NCBI GenBank assembly: GCA_027574665.1
Contig: CM050662.1
Coordinates: 5,982,501-6,046,500 of the forward strand
Direction: 5' to 3'
DNA length: 64,000 bases
From: Rhynochetos jubatus
Lineage: Eukaryota; Chordata; Aves; Eurypygiformes; Rhynochetidae
Shown: positions 13,914 to 25,200 of the stretch, one piece after another
Position numbering within the stretch: the stretch's first letter is position 1
Layout: every line of letters begins with the position of its first letter
Position numbers and translations under genes: made by a program
The notes under the pieces: model-generated
What the model was told of the DNA's origin: nothing
The model's input: the letters and a program-made list of their open reading frames with translations, nothing else
Databases searched by the model: none

Positions 13914-13938
13914 CCCCCATCCCCACCCCCCCCCCCCC
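13914..13938 (-). repeat. C-rich tract, G-quadruplex potential on the minus strand
   Basis: The + strand has CCCCC-AT-CCCC-A followed by 13 consecutive C. On the minus strand the G tracts could supply four runs of at least three G, so a G-quadruplex is possible. The tract is also a likely length-polymorphic and error-prone site. No promoter-like context is visible. Confidence 0.75.
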
Positions 13939-14163
13939 GGTATGTGATGGGGGTATAGTGGGAAGCACAGAAACCTGAAACCTGTCCCAGAGTTCCTAGA
14001 AAGGCAGTCTAGTCTTGTTCTTAGACATCAGAATGAGGATAACAAACAAGTCATGCAGAAATTGGTAGAACAGACAACCGAAAAAAGCTTCCAGTCCCAA
14101 ACTGACAACATTCATGCATGATATTCCTTTGTGCACCTTTTGCTCATATTCCTTATAACTTCC

Positions 14164-14215
14164 TTTTTTTTTTTTTTTTTTTCCTCATGCAGTTTCCCCC
14201 CTCCCGCTCCTTTTA
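14164..14215. repeat. Poly-T run and pyrimidine-rich tract
   Basis: A run of 19 T (14164-14182) is followed by a pyrimidine-rich stretch containing cagtttcccccctcccgctc and ending ttttagg. It resembles splice-acceptor pyrimidine tracts (AG at about 14214-14215), but nothing downstream looks like an exon. Confidence 0.7.
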
Positions 14216-15325
14216 GGAACATGTCTCTCTGGTTCATATTTTGGAGTTTTTTTAGTTTTATTTTTTGATGCTCATATGTACTCTTAGCTGTGCAATACTC
14301 ACCTGCTGTCTGTGTTAACTGCTGTCCACTTGACCAGCTCTGAGCATCCTCATGGGATTGAGTGCAGCGGACTGGCTGCTGAGAACCGGCAGCAATAGTG
14401 CTTTTTCACTAGCTACTCTTGGCCGAGCCCAGGCTGACTGTGTGTTAAGTTCTTCCTTTCTGTTTTTTAGCTGAAGCCACATAAAATATTCTGAGCGCCT
14501 AGAGATTTAGTCCCTGCATCCGACTACTCTTACAGAAGCAGAAAATGGGTGTGGGCTGCAAGGCAGCACTGAGAGAGGGAAAGGGCTGGCTTAAATGGGA
14601 ATATTGGTATCACCATTCCTTGGCTTCCACTTTACCTATAAAAAGCATTTCTGCTGTGTAAATGAGTAGTTGTTTCCTGCACCGTGTAAATCAAAGAGAA
14701 ATCAGTCTCCATTGCTTATAACTTATCCTTGTCTCAGCCTCAGGGGGTGAAGAAAAGCGGGGTCAGACACAGTGGAAACCTGGGACTTTTCCCTCATGTT
14801 GTACAATGGGACTGTATTCAGTTGTCGCACATCGCTGCCATGGCAGTATTTTTGGAGGGATTGAACCACTTTGGATTACTTACCAATGGCTTACTCTGGG
14901 TCAAGCCTGCAATCTTTGCACAATGTACAGGTCAGACACAAAGATATATTCATGTTGAGTGGGTACCCGCTGTAGTCTGTAGGACTCGGTTGTCTCAGTT
15001 CCATTACGTAAACTAAGAATAATGTACTAAGGATGTCACAACCAGCCGTTAGACCCACACCTTTCAAAGCACATTGGTTATGGTTAAAAAAGTTTAATAA
15101 GAAAAACATTTACCAAATCTGGTGGTCAGGAGGCAATTTTTGAATCAGCTTCACATTAGTGACCAAGAGAAACAGTGCTGTTCTGTCCAGATAGTTATAA
15201 TTACGGATTATTAAAAATGTTACTGGTACTTCTGTAAAAAACAATTTTGCAGCATGTGTGAAGAGAAGTGGGGATGCTCGTTTATTCTGTTTTCTAAAAA
15301 TTAACTGGTATTTCTGGAATTGCAG

Positions 15326-15397
15326 ACACTTGGAAGAAAATCAGATTAGTGTGATAGAACGTGGAGCATTTCAGGATCTAAAACAACTTGAACGACT
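15326..15397 (+). CDS. SLIT3: SLIT3 coding exon, second leucine-rich repeat of domain D1
   Basis: This is a 72-nt exon with phase 2 at both ends. Its first base (a) joins tt of the previous exon to give Leu; the rest begins His-Leu-Glu-Glu. It holds [17 protein letters not shown], a canonical 24-residue LRR. The HLE start and DLKQLERL end favour SLIT3: SLIT2 has QLMENKIS and DLKELERL, and SLIT1 has QLMENQIG and DDMKELERL (from memory). Only about two residues differ from human SLIT3 (E for D, I for V). The acceptor is weaker than that of the other two exons: ggtatttctggaattgcag has an interrupted pyrimidine tract, with a candidate branch site in attaact at about 15299-15305. The donor (ct|gtaagt, from 15398) is strong. 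The 3852-bp intron between 11474 and 15325 separates it from the first repeat. Confidence 0.95.
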
Positions 15398-16828
15398 GTA
15401 AGTATCCCTGTTTATATACCTATAGAAAATCTATAGTTTTTCTACTTCGCTGTTAATGGGCATTCATAATATTTCATGATTATAAAATTAACTTCCTTTA
15501 AGAGAGAGATGGGTACCTGCCTACATTAAAGTACACTCTTAAATGCAGTTGAATTTATATTGCATAATAGCTAATACTTGAAATAAAATGAACAATTGCT
15601 TGCCAAGAAAATAGAACTATCGGTGACACCAGAATCTTTACAACATTATCAAAAGGACATTATCTGGGCAGCTCTTCAAATTGATACCTAGGTGAAGGAA
15701 GATTGCTATGAAACAGCAATTTCATATTACTACATATATTTTATGTATTTGTATTCGTATATCTATAAAAATCTGTGCTAATGGAAGTTGCAGTTGTCTC
15801 CTTAGAGAACCGTGTTATTTCTAACGTTGCCTTTAGATCTAATTTTCTGATTAGCTTCATTTCCTTTCAAGTTGCATAATACCACTGATACTGGTGGATT
15901 CCAGGGTATCACACAAGACTTAGTGGAGAAAAGACTGTAGATGTTCTCTGCTTTTGATAGCAATTCAATTTGTGGTTTCAAAAGGTGAATATAAGAGGTC
16001 TCAATACAGAATCTGATTTATAGAAAACTACTGGCCCTACAGGCGAATGAGCTTAAATATCAAAAAGTACGAAAGTAAAGCTATCCAATTGCTACTGTTA
16101 GTTGGGTGTATTGTTTAGTGTTATCCTGCAGGTAGGTTAACTTTGTCTGCTTATGATGGGAGTGGGACAAAATTGCGGTGTAAATTCTTCTGGAATTGTT
16201 CTTTGTTAGAGGTAGGTGACTAGAGCAAACTCACATGCTGGTTTGCAATGTCTGTTTGTTAAACGGAGAAGCATTTTTTTAAATGCTTGATTGTGTCCTT
16301 AGTTATCTGCAAGACATTTGTTGTAGGACTTGGCCTTTTGATATTTTCTAAAGCAGCTTTCAAAAGTTCCCACTAGCAATTGTTCAAGAGGAATCTGGCA
16401 TGCTGAGCATATGCTCTACTAAAACTGTTTCAGATGATCTCAGGATTAGATTTGCATTTAAGTTGTTTAACTAGTGTGTTGAACTTTTAAAATTCATTTA
16501 CTCGCAATTTTTGTCTTGATTTGAAAAGCTCCATTTGTGGCAAAAAGGGAGATGAGTTTTAAATTCTGATTATAACTCATTTTTTCAGTTCCTAGAACTT
16601 ATATTCAATTTAAAAAGACTTTCAGGAGAAGAGTTTTGCCATAGCTGGTTTATTTTACATTTTTTGGGCAGTAAAATATAATAGCCAGCTTAATTTTCCA
16701 AGATCAAGCATAGCCTGATGGTGTAGAATACAGTTTGTTTGCGTTATCGCTTATCTTTTAGAGTCAGTATCCTAATGTGTAAGTCCTAGTTTAATAAAGA
16801 AATATAAATAGAAACATGGTAAAGATTC

Positions 16829-16848
16829 ATATATACACACACATATAT
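16829..16848. repeat. TA/CA simple repeat
   Basis: Short atatacacacacatatat tract, too short to be a strong microsatellite. Confidence 0.7.
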
Positions 16849-18373
16849 TAAAAATTAGCTTAAAACTATGACATGAGTTTTGAAAAAATCTGGGAGAAGA
16901 GCTAGCTATTAGTACCTAGAACTGATACTCAACTGTCATCTTAATGTGTTGTTTTTCTGTAGAGCCTGCTCTTCTAGCAGATGCAAATAATGTATTTTGT
17001 AAGATCAGAAGTTAGGAAATGTGATACCGTTAATAGGGTCTGTTTGAGTACGTGATGTTTGAAAGTCTTTCCTGTACGAACTCTTAACTTGGCCTGTTAA
17101 ATATACTGCATCTTTGCTTCTCTTTTAGGATTGCCTGTCATTAAAATATGTCCTAAATGAATGTAATATGAAAGGGAGGCCTGGAAACTTGCAACTTTTT
17201 GGTATTTTAACTTAAAAACTATAAATCTGGGGGTTTTTTGCTATGAGTCAGTAGGCTTTGGAGAATGAACTGTGGAAAGTTTGGCCTAACTTATAAAGCC
17301 TAAATTGCAACATTTTAGGTATTATTAAAGCTATTTTATTAAGTATTGTCAAACATTGCAGAATGTTAATGAAGAAAGTATGATGGTTAAATTTAAAAAT
17401 CCTGGCTTTTTTCCATTTAATTTCTTTCAAATAACAAATAAAAATTGCTTATATTGCTTCGATTTTGGAATAACGTTCTTTTTTGATCTATTGAAGTGGA
17501 TGAAAAAGTAATCATTCACTTTTTTTTAAACAAAGCAGCTGCATTGGGTCAGGCTTTAAAAAAGAGGAGTAATTTCTATACCTGGCAAAATACCACATTT
17601 AAAGGTCTTTCCTTCAAAGTAACCGTGGAAGTATATTGTTCCACTCCTCGCCCCATGGTAATCATTCAGAGGACATAAGCGTAGGTGAATATTATTTTAG
17701 CTCAATACATTTTCACTTGTCTGGATCTTGAGGCAAACCCACCATTATTAGCGGAGTAAATTAACAGAATTTTTTTTGAAATGTCCTGCATAATACTCTG
17801 AGTAAATATTAAATAAAATGTCTGTAAAGCTGTTAGCCACTGCTGCCAAAACCAAATTATGACCACTAGCTACTTCAATTTTACTCTTCCTTTACTTTTT
17901 CTAAAATTTTTGGGGAGAGATTAAAGCTGACAATACCAATGGAGCATCTAAAGGCATCCTTTAGATACTGGGCAGGATATTGTCAAAAATGTGTATTAGC
18001 TTAATACAATCTGGCAATCTCATTTGAAAGAAGCACATAATGCAAGTTATATGGAAATGAGAGACCAGCTGAGTCCTAAGATTCAGAATTCTTGAGAGTA
18101 TCCAGTGGTACTCACCATAGTGGAAAACCAGAAATGTTTCTAGGGGTTTTATTCCAGTAAGTTCCTCCTGTTTTATTCCAAAACATAAAGACTTGTGGTG
18201 AGGTAACTGACCATCAAATGTCAAGCAGTTGAGACAACATCAATAGATATAATCAGTGTGTACAGCTTACTACCTTTTACTTGTTGCATTGTTGAGCCTC
18301 AGACAAGCCAAAAGTGCTCTTGTGCAGTGTAATACTCCAGTGCAGAAACTCTAAAGCTTGTGGAGCCTACATG

Positions 18374-18672
18374 TCATGGAATGATAGAATCACAGACTGG
18401 TTTGGGTTGGAAGGCACCTTAAAGATCATCTAGTTCCAACCCCCCTGCCATGGGCAGAGACACCCTCCACTAGACCAGGTTGCTCCAAGCCTCATCCAGC
18501 CTGGCCTTGGACACTTCCAGGGATGGGGCAGCCACAGCTTCTCTGGGCAACCTGTGCCAGTGCTCCCCACCCTCTCCAGGAAGAACTTTTTCCTGATATC
18601 TGATCTGAATCTCCCTGCTTTCAAGTTAAACCCATTACCCCTTGTCCTGTCACTACAGGCCCTATCACTACA
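18374..18672 (-). mobile_element. CR1 LINE 3' fragment
   Basis: This is a short 5'-truncated copy (about 300 bp) with the typical antisense start tagaatcacagactggtttg and then the ttccaacccccctgccatgg block. It ends at the cactacaggcc block. At its truncation point the motif tcactacag occurs twice (18650-18658 and 18664-18672), a small direct repeat at the junction that may reflect microhomology at 5' truncation or later slippage. On the minus strand it encodes RFRSDIRKKFFLERV and then shifts frame. Confidence 0.93.
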
Positions 18673-18840
18673 GTGTCAATGTGACTGGTATGTCGCAGGT
18701 GCTAGAAGGACTTCAGTGTGTCTCCTCCCAGGCCTGTTAGCTTCTCCCAGGTTTTTCTAGCTATTACCTTTCCTTTAGCTCTGAAGTGCTGCTTTCCAAA
18801 AAATACTACTAATTAATATTGAGTGGTAGATAAATCTCCA

Positions 18841-19067
18841 GGAGAGGGTTAGATTGGATATAAGGAAAAATTTCTTCACAGAAAAGGTAGTCAGACATTG
18901 AAACGGGCTGCCCAGGGAGGTGGTGGTCACCATCCCTGGCGGGTTTGAGACGTGTAGATGTGGTACTCAGGAACATGGTTTAGTGCTGGCCTTGGCAGTG
19001 CTGGGTTAACACGTGGACTTGATGATCTTTAAGGTGTTTTCCAACCTAAAAGGTTCTGTGATTCTAT
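18841..19067 (+). mobile_element. CR1 LINE 3' fragment of a different subfamily
   Basis: Sense-strand CR1 3' end: ttagattggatataaggaaa, then ttcttcacagaaaagg, gggctgcccagggaggtgg, caccatccctggcgg, and finally ttggacttgatgatctt-type sequence and a tgattctat tail at 19059-19067. The diagnostic gtgtagatgtggtactcagg-like and tggcagtgctgggttaac blocks are typical of a CR1 subfamily common in many birds and differ from the other copies here. It lies 168 bp from the minus-strand copy at 18374-18672, forming an inverted pair. It has no coding capacity. Confidence 0.9.
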
Positions 19068-21683
19068 AAACTCTTCAGGGCAGATATATGCATATGTTCA
19101 ATGAGTTTTAGAAGCTATAGAAACTGCTGAAACTTGAAAGTGCCAGTTGCCAATTTGGATCGTCTGCCCTCCTTGCCAGTAGCAGGGTAACAGTTTTAGA
19201 ACAACACCTGTGCCTGTTGGTGTACCATAGGTTTCAGAAACTGTAGTTATTTTTTTCTGGTTCCCTTCTGCAGTGTTGTCCTAATAGTTAACTCCAAAAG
19301 GTCTGACTTTGACCTTCTTTCCCAGTTTTGTTTTCTGTGATATGAAGTAGCATACACATGCCCAAAGAAACACGGTGCTGTACTGGCACAACGTATTATA
19401 CCCAAATTGAGTTTGGATTTTAACCTTTCAGCTCTATGCTTTGCTGTTAACACAGTGTAGGATTTTAAGATAAAATGATTATGAAATTTCATATGCAAAG
19501 AGGATCAAGAAGAAAGAGGCATACTGGTAGGCCTAAGAGATGAACCGAAATTTCTTCCAGAGCCAGATGTATGTCACACGTTTATGTGAAAAATGAGGCA
19601 GGATATAAAACACCAACTGATCCTGACTTTTCCACGGCCAACTGCCAGAAGTTGTCACGTAGCTGTATTATCTTCAAAAGGCTGGACTTTGGCTGATGGC
19701 TGGTTCTTTCTACTCAAATTAGTATCTTTAGCTAGCATGAAAGATCTCAACATCTGAAAACACTAAAAATGTGTTTTTGTTGTTTAATGGAGGGGTGGGG
19801 GAAAATGTATAAGCATGGCCAAATAAAATATTTTCAAAGTTGGGAAAAATAATTAGCTTAAAAAAAATTAAAGTTAGAATCCAGATTTTAACCCTAACGT
19901 ATACATGTATGGTTTTGGTTTTGTGCGTGCTAAGGCAGAGGTCAAAATGGAAATTGTATTTGACCTTTAACTGCAGAGATACTACTGTGCATTGAGTCTT
20001 TGTCAGCAGATTCCTAAATGCTTGATTAAGGTATTAAAAGATATTTATTTGGCATAGTGTACTGTAAAATTGCTGTTAGTCACCAAAGATGCTAAGGAGA
20101 AGAATAAATTGTTATGTGATGCTTCACAATCTGGATTTCATAAATTGAGATTGAACAGGCTTTAAATAAATCATGTAATACAAAAAGCATCTTCCATAAT
20201 TAACATGCTGAGTGGAAAGATTGCTAAGTGCTTCAGAGTAGTGGGCAAAATAATGAAAGCATTGGACAGTTCTTCACTGTTGTAAACAAAAGCTTATTGC
20301 AAATCTTTGGCAGCATGGATGAATCTATAGTGTTTATACAGGGTTTGCAGTGTGTGCAGTTATATGGTTTTCTGGAACTGTAGACACTACACTTATTTAT
20401 GAAGCCATATGGATTTGTAAATATGTAAGTTTGAATATAACCTTTCAGAAAGAAGCTTTATTGTTTTGTCTCCATTTCCCTGTGACATTATGGGTAACAC
20501 ATCTAATTGGAAATCAGTGTTCTTAAAATGCTTATCTGGAAATGCTGGAGAACAAAGACACAATAAAAAGGATTTAGAACTGCGGTCTGATATTTTATCA
20601 ATTTTATTACTTGCATACTCCCCTCTTCCTTCTCAAACTACCATGTGTAAATTGGTGTAGTACCAGGTTTGTCACCAGACTCCCCAGGAACAGGTGGTGC
20701 TTCAGGAGTAAGAAACAATAACTTTTTGCCTGTGTTCTGCTCCCATGACAGCTCTTCACCCTTGGCTTTTTCCCTCAAACGAGGGCGTGGTTGGTAAATT
20801 GATGCTGCTAGAGGCATCTTGAAGCTCTGGTGTCTGCATTTGGAGGGGATGGATTCCTTTGCGTTCGTACCAAAGATAGTAGCATCCCCATTGTTTCCTG
20901 AGGTGTAGCATATGTGAAAACTGGAGTTGATCTTTCATGCCTGGCAGAATTACTGCTGCAACAACCCACCATCAACAGCGTAAAATGAACCTGTGCTGTC
21001 TAATCCCAGAGCAGTCTGTGCATCAGTGATGTAATCTTTTGTAAATGAGGGAAACCAGTTTCTAACGGACACCAGTGGAAAACTTGACCACTCTCTGCAG
21101 GAGCTGGCAAAGAATAGAGAATACTGAAGTTCAGTTTGTGATGCCTTCAGGTGTGATCATGTTCTCCTGATTTGAAGAACAGACTAGTACTTGGTTCTTG
21201 CGCTGCCTGCAGCTGTGAGCTGCTGCATTGGCTGGTGACTGCTAGTTCAAGCAATATTTACTGATGTTGGTTAATAATATTGTTAACAAAGTTTGTCCCA
21301 TATTGCCTGAGAAATTTCGGTTTTTACGAAAGAATCCTATAGAAAAATGTTTAGTGTTGCCTTTTAAATGAGTGTTTGTGTGACTGTTTACATTGTCAGA
21401 AGTCCAGTGTGATGAGCTGGAATGTTTTAGGTGTAGATGTATGAGGGGTGCTATTGGTTCTATTCTTGGACGCCAACGGGACAGTCATGGAGAATGGAGC
21501 ATACTGTACTGCATAATCTTCCTAGTAATATTTGAGTTGCTTCCATTACTTCTTACTCTCTGGTTTAGGGTTTGGCCCAGGCTTTCCTTTCAGGTACTCT
21601 CTGAAAAATACATGGGAAATTATGCATTTATTTGGAGTGACTATTTAATTTGACTTGCATGGGTACAGCCTTAAGTACTTTCT

Positions 21684-22225
21684 TCATAGAATCACAGAAG
21701 GGTGTGGGTAGAAGGAGGCCTTAAAGACCATCCAGTTCCAAACCTCTGCCATGGGCAGGGACACCTTTCACTAGACCAGGTTGCTCAAAGCCCCATCCAG
21801 CCTGGCCTTGAAGACAGCCAGGGATGGGGCATCCACAGCTTCTCTGGGCAACCTATGCTGGTGCTTCACCACCCTCTCTGGGAAGACCTTTTTCCTGATA
21901 TCTAATCTAAATCTCCCCACTTTGAATTTAAACCCATTACTGCTTGTCCTGTCACTCCCTGCCCTTGTAAAAAGTCCCCCCCAGCTTTCTTGTAGCCCCT
22001 TCAGGCACTGGAAGGTACTGTAAGGTCTCTGTGGAGCCTTCCCTTCTCCAGGCTGAACAAACCCAATTCTCTCAGCCTGTCCCCAGTGCAGAGGTGCTCC
22101 AGCCCTGGGAGCATCTTCGTGGCCTCCTCTGGACTCACTCCAACAGGTCCATGTCCTCCTCATGCTGGAGGTCCAGAGCTGAATGCAGTACTGCAGGTGG
22201 GGTCTCACAAGAGTGGAGTAGAGGG
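21684..22225 (-). mobile_element. CR1 LINE, 5'-truncated, with ORF2 C-terminal remnant
   Basis: This antisense copy of about 540 bp starts at tcatagaatcacagaagggt and ends in the gtactgcaggtggggtctca and gagtggagtagaggg blocks. On the minus strand a 145-codon frame (22208-21771) begins RPHLQYCIQLW and contains GLFTRAGSDRTSSNGFKFK and RFRLDIRKKVFPERVVKH, which is the C-terminal end of the CR1 reverse transcriptase ORF. A stretch in the middle (RGGHEDAPRAGAPLHWGQ) is a frame-shifted reading, so at least two compensating indels exist. The copy is non-functional. Confidence 0.95.
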
Positions 22226-25200
22226 ATTTTTGGAATATAGGTCTTTCCTTTCAAGTGTCCATAATGTAGTACTTAATCTACATAATTTTCTGACCCTGAT
22301 AGCAATAGAGGAGCAGCAACACCCTGACATAGCAGCTTTCTGAGTTGGTGAGTTCCTTCATTGCACAGAGTTCCACAGTATGATCCTGCTTCTGACTCAG
22401 AACCAGAAGTCTACAGAAAGACTAAATCTTCTCTACCTTATTTGTATGGAGGAGTATTCACTTACTCAGTACAGTAATCAAAAGGCTGGCTATGTTCATC
22501 AAGAGATGTCCATTGAGGGCTGCTAAATATGCAAAATCTTCATCCAGCTTAGAAGTCTGGCTTAGCTGAAAAAGGTAGCTGAAAGCTAGCAAAGCTGGTA
22601 GAGGAGTATCATACGTGCTTGCCCTATGCTTATGCCTCTGTTTGCACCTGTGTATTGCCACAATTGGAAACAGGGTACTGATCTAGGTGGGACTGTAAGT
22701 CACTTCCAGTGCTCGATGGTTTCTGATTTTCATCTGTTGCAAGAAAATAAACCGCTTATCTCTTCCAAGTCTTATTCTGCTTCTCCCGAAGTAGCTGCCT
22801 CCAATGTAGGTATTGGAGCTATGCTGCCCCTTTCGTGGAGAGTGTTGAGACACTTCAGAAAGTTCCACTGCTTCTTCCTGTCTAGAGCAGAGGTATGTAA
22901 TGAATTTTCAGCTGTCCTTCACTCCACAAAGAAGCTCAGGCTGGATGTGTGACTTTTTGAAAAAGTGCTGCCAATTCACCAATAAGGAATCCCTGTTTCC
23001 TATAAGACTTGCTTAACAAAAACTCAGGTAAAATCAGTAGCTTTCCTGGGAAATGTGAGTGATAACGAGAAGATAAAATAATAGTACAGATTTTCTTAAT
23101 GAGATATGATGGAAACTGCTATAGAAGATGCAAATGGTGGATTACATAGCTGTGTTGTTGATACAGCAATTTACATTTAGAATCACACAGGACAAACCAG
23201 TAGCAAGAATGGGGTAGTTCTTGCTATATATATTGGGGGGGGGGCTACAAACAAAAAATAAAACAGTAAAATGGATATTGACAGCTTGAGTGTGAATAGT
23301 ACACATCTGAAAATCACTAGGGAGGAATCTAAGTGCTATATCTTATCGAGTCACATCTTGGCTCAAGCTGAGAGCTCACCTTTATTAAACCTTGGAAGGA
23401 AAGAAGGAGGGTCATTAATTTTGTATTGGTTTTGATTCAGCTTTATGTGCTGCTCTTGGCTCAAACAGTCAAAATAAATGTTCCCAAGATATGGCTCCCA
23501 TACTTCACTTGTCTGTCGATACTGTACACTGGCTACTCTGGAAGATTGAACTGCCATTTATTTTTCTTACACACCTTAACTGCCAGTAATTTAGAGACGC
23601 GTTAGCCATTTGTGTAAATGGCAGACTGGGTATGGCCAGGAAGGATTTTTTTTTTGAAGAACACTCTCTGTTGTTACCACAATGCAAATACACAGTCAAT
23701 ATAAAATATCTGGGGGGGGAGGAGGATTTGCAACCATTTGCAAATTAGTCCAAAAAGTTGTTCTTGTTGGAAAAGAATGTTATAATCTCCAGTACATACA
23801 TTTCCATATAGAGTCAAGCTTCTCAACTGTTATGGAGTGAAGAAAATAGTCACGTATGGCCTATGTCATGCACATACTCAGTTCATACAGTGAATAATGT
23901 ACTCTATCATTTCTATTTCATTTTCAGGAAAATATTACTTTGTTTTGGCTACAGTAAAATGACACCATTGAGTAATGATAAGTCATCTTTCATACGTATT
24001 GTGAGTAGTAAATGTACATCCCAAAATGAAGTGTTCTTAAAGATTTAAGATCAACTTAAAGTTTTTGAAGTTCAAACTACATGAATTTCCTTCTGAATTT
24101 TGTTGTTTTCATGTCTAGTGCAACCTTCAGCTTTAGCCTTTCCTTGAGAATATTTTGCTGTTAACTGTCAGAACACAGTCCAGTTGTGTGCAGTGCTGAT
24201 TGCTGTGGTCTTGGTCCATTGAAGCTTTCTAACAACTGGCAGTTGGCTGCTTTTCGATGCCAGTGCAACTTCTTGCAACTCGGGAAAGCTGTCTGGTCCC
24301 AAGTGCAAGACAGGACAGTGCATGTTCAAAAGACGTATTTGTGTAACAAAAGCTATAGCCACAGTTTTGGTCAGTAGCTATTTGTAAAAGCGTCTTGAAT
24401 TTTCTTCAGAAGGTGTACCACAGGGCTGAGGTATCACTAGAACTTTGAAACAAAAAAAATCACACTGTTTTTCAGAAAGGCAAAATACAAAGCATTTTTG
24501 GGGCAAAATACTGAAAGAAGAACATATATTCAAGCTTAGTACTTAATATTATATACTAAAATTGTGCAACATAGAGAACATCCAGTATATATATATGTAC
24601 TCTTCTGTAATGTCCATGTCTCAGTATCTCATGATTAATTAGCGTCTTACCTTCTCATGTCAGTAGGGACTTACAGGTAGAACTTTTTTTTTTTTAAGGT
24701 TCAAGGGTAAGTATAGCTCACTAGCTCTCACTAGTGTAGTAAGGCTGTGGTGGAAAAAATAATACGCATGACACAACTTGTAGAAGCCAAACCTGGTACT
24801 TCTGAGAGGTACCCAGCCTGCACTTTGCCTGTGCATAGTCAGTCTCCTGTTTAGTGTTACCTGGCTGCATCTCTATTTCAAAGTATTTTTGTAGTTTAAG
24901 CCACATCGTGAAAAGATAATTTTTAGAAACATCACTGGAAATGTGACTCTTATAGAAGAATAAGAAAAGCCTTAACATGAAAAAAAATTGTTTGGGGCTT
25001 TTTTGGAGGCATACTTTGTCGTTCTGTGGATGTTGCACACTAGTGCTTAGCCATGGAATGTACTCTGATCATGGTATTACCTTGGATGAGAGGCATCTGC
25101 AGTTTGGATCTTGATGTTGGGGGTTTTTTTCTGTATTTTGAAGCATATAACTTTAGCTTTTATTGAAATTAGTAAGCATTATTTCAAGCATTGAAATATA

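Larger units (their letters stand above)
11474..15325 (+). other. SLIT3: SLIT3 intron between LRR exons 1 and 2
   Basis: The intron is 3852 bp, GTGAGT...GCAG. It contains an A run (12818-12830), a C-rich tract (13914-13938) and a 19-T run (14164-14182) followed by a pyrimidine-rich stretch. The ORF at 14729-15016 (95 codons) and the smaller frames show no recognisable domain. No CR1 copy is visible here. Confidence 0.9.

Noticed and set aside
14164-14215. Pyrimidine tract followed by AG as a SLIT3 acceptor
   Set aside because: Sequence after it does not encode an LRR or keep the phase, and exon b is accounted for at 15326.
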